From: Methanosarcina sp. DH2
GTDB taxonomy: Archaea > Halobacteriota > Methanosarcinia > Methanosarcinales > Methanosarcinaceae
Length of the DNA stretch: 64,000 bases
Assembly: GCF_020804225.1 (NCBI RefSeq)
Contig: NZ_WJBI01000016.1
Span: 81-64,080, forward strand
Reading direction: 5' to 3'
Shown here one piece after another: positions 63,372 to 64,000 of this stretch. The notes beneath the pieces were generated by a model, which was not told where the DNA came from, searched no databases, and was given only the letters and a program-made list of their open reading frames with translations. Both the position numbers and the translations under genes were made by a program. Within the stretch, counting starts at the first letter, position 1. Each line of letters begins with the position of its first letter.

Positions 63372-63722
63372 ATGAAAGATTTTCCGGAGTTTATGAAAAG
63401 TAAAAGTAATCACATCAGCAGTAAAGAGCAAAATACTGAAGATATTGATGGTTACTTTTACGAAGGTGCAGATGGCAGTCAGATGGCTTTCTGGACCTGT
63501 TATTCAGACAGAATTTCCAGGAAACATGCTCACGAATTTGATGAGTACATGGTTTGCGTTAGTGGGCAATATACAACAGTATTAAATGATAAGGAGTTTA
63601 TTCTTAATCCCGGGGACGAATTATTCATTTCAAAGGGGACAGAACAATGGGGAAAATGCATTGCCGGAACAAGAACTATTCATGCGTTTGGGGGAAAACG
63701 CATTCATAGAGCTGAAGAATAA
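63372..63722 (+). CDS. Cupin-domain protein
   Basis: 116 residues from the ATG at 63372 (M-K-D-F-P-E-F-M-K-S-K). GGGAGG lies seven bases upstream, so the longer frame from 63330 is rejected. Cupin motif 1 is H-A-H-E-F-D-E-Y (metal ligands H, H, E) and motif 2 is P-G-D-E-L-F-I-S-K-G-T-E-Q-W-G with a later H-A-F-G-G. Small cupins have many roles (isomerase, dioxygenase, sensor), so the function stays open. It is not clearly linked to its decayed neighbours. Confidence 0.85.
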   Translation: MKDFPEFMKSKSNHISSKEQNTEDIDGYFYEGADGSQMAFWTCYSDRISRKHAHEFDEYMVCVSGQYTTVLNDKEFILNPGDELFISKGTEQWGKCIAGTRTIHAFGGKRIHRAEE

Positions 63723-64000
63723 TGGATTTGTAAGAGCAAAAAACACCAGACTCCTTATTGACGGTATAAAAAATATAATTGAATCTGCTCTGTGGGGAAG
63801 AAAAATAAGAGTCACTTTTACAGTCTAATTTTTATAAAATTTTTGAGAAAAAACAGAATTTAGAGGATTTGTAAAACCAACAGAAGAAAGATTATTATCA
63901 TTTAAGTTATAATTATTTTACACGTTATGGCGAAATATTCTTCACCTAATCATTTAAATAGTCGCACTCGGTTGCGATAATCAACTTAACCCGATAAAGC
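63723..64000. other. Right end of the window, nothing recognised
   Basis: A short frame overlapping the cupin end (63586-63828) has no support. TTTAAATAG near 63954-63962 may be a TATA box for a gene beyond the window. Confidence 0.4.

Noticed and set aside
1-64000. tRNA, rRNA, RNase P or SRP RNA genes
   Set aside because: I looked for T-loop-type GGTTCRAAT patterns and long GC-rich structured stretches and found none that fold convincingly.

Overview
The window is archaeal chromosome, almost certainly from a Methanosarcina species. The evidence is a thermosome with a GGM tail, an archaeal Orc1/Cdc6, Hel308, ABCE1/RLI, CDC48, TiaS, CofE (coenzyme F420), three DUF1699 and two DUF1638 genes, TATA-type promoters, long AT-rich intergenic DNA full of short tandem repeats, and folate-type one-carbon genes as reported for Methanosarcina barkeri. 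No rRNA, tRNA or CRISPR array was recognised.

Layout. 1-420: 3' end of a TnpB (IS200/IS605-type) element. 494-5382: mtnA-like isomerase, a 55-residue Sec61-beta/SecG, a membrane-anchored alpha/beta hydrolase and a MutS-family ATPase. 6046-13132: polyphosphate block with ppk, ppx-HD and a convergent CYTH / HD-like / CHAD fusion. 13148-14995: iteron-like repeats and an orc1/cdc6 gene (possible origin). 15292-16938: thermosome. 17788-18988: intact IS1-like element whose two ORFs are joined by a likely -1 frameshift. 19225-26543: trpB2, two DUF1699 genes, hisD, hel308. 26848-30978: ABCE1, an EMC6-like membrane protein and a metallo-beta-lactamase-fold protein.

31377-37636 is a complete type I restriction-modification operon (hsdM-hsdS-hsdR) whose codon use looks bacterial, so it was probably acquired. 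On its right lie three copies of a roughly 130-bp MITE with TTA target duplications; one copy splits a small zinc-ribbon-like gene. 39180-42012 holds a TetR regulator and two DUF1638 genes, with matching TTACTTAC palindromes in front of tetR and the first DUF1638 gene. A third DUF1699 gene, thioredoxin and cofE follow.

45514-53863 is the metabolic centre: metF, metV, a dihydropteroate-synthase-like gene, folD, glyA and purN, all on the minus strand. Together they describe tetrahydrofolate one-carbon metabolism (serine to methylene-THF, then to methyl-THF or formyl-THF for purines) in an organism that otherwise uses tetrahydromethanopterin. 54238-61058 carries a COG1395-type regulator divergent from tiaS, then nadE, cdc48 and a PRC-barrel gene. 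The right end (61090-64000) holds structured dispersed repeats, two decayed genes (methyltransferase, GrpB/UPF0157), a 46-residue charged protein and a cupin.

The best candidates for something undescribed are the CYTH/HD-like/CHAD polyphosphate protein, the dispersed repeat family with compensating stem changes (45265-45475 and 61110-61380), the TetR/DUF1638 circuit with its DUF1699 neighbour, and the MITE family. All functions are read from sequence by eye; no database search was run.
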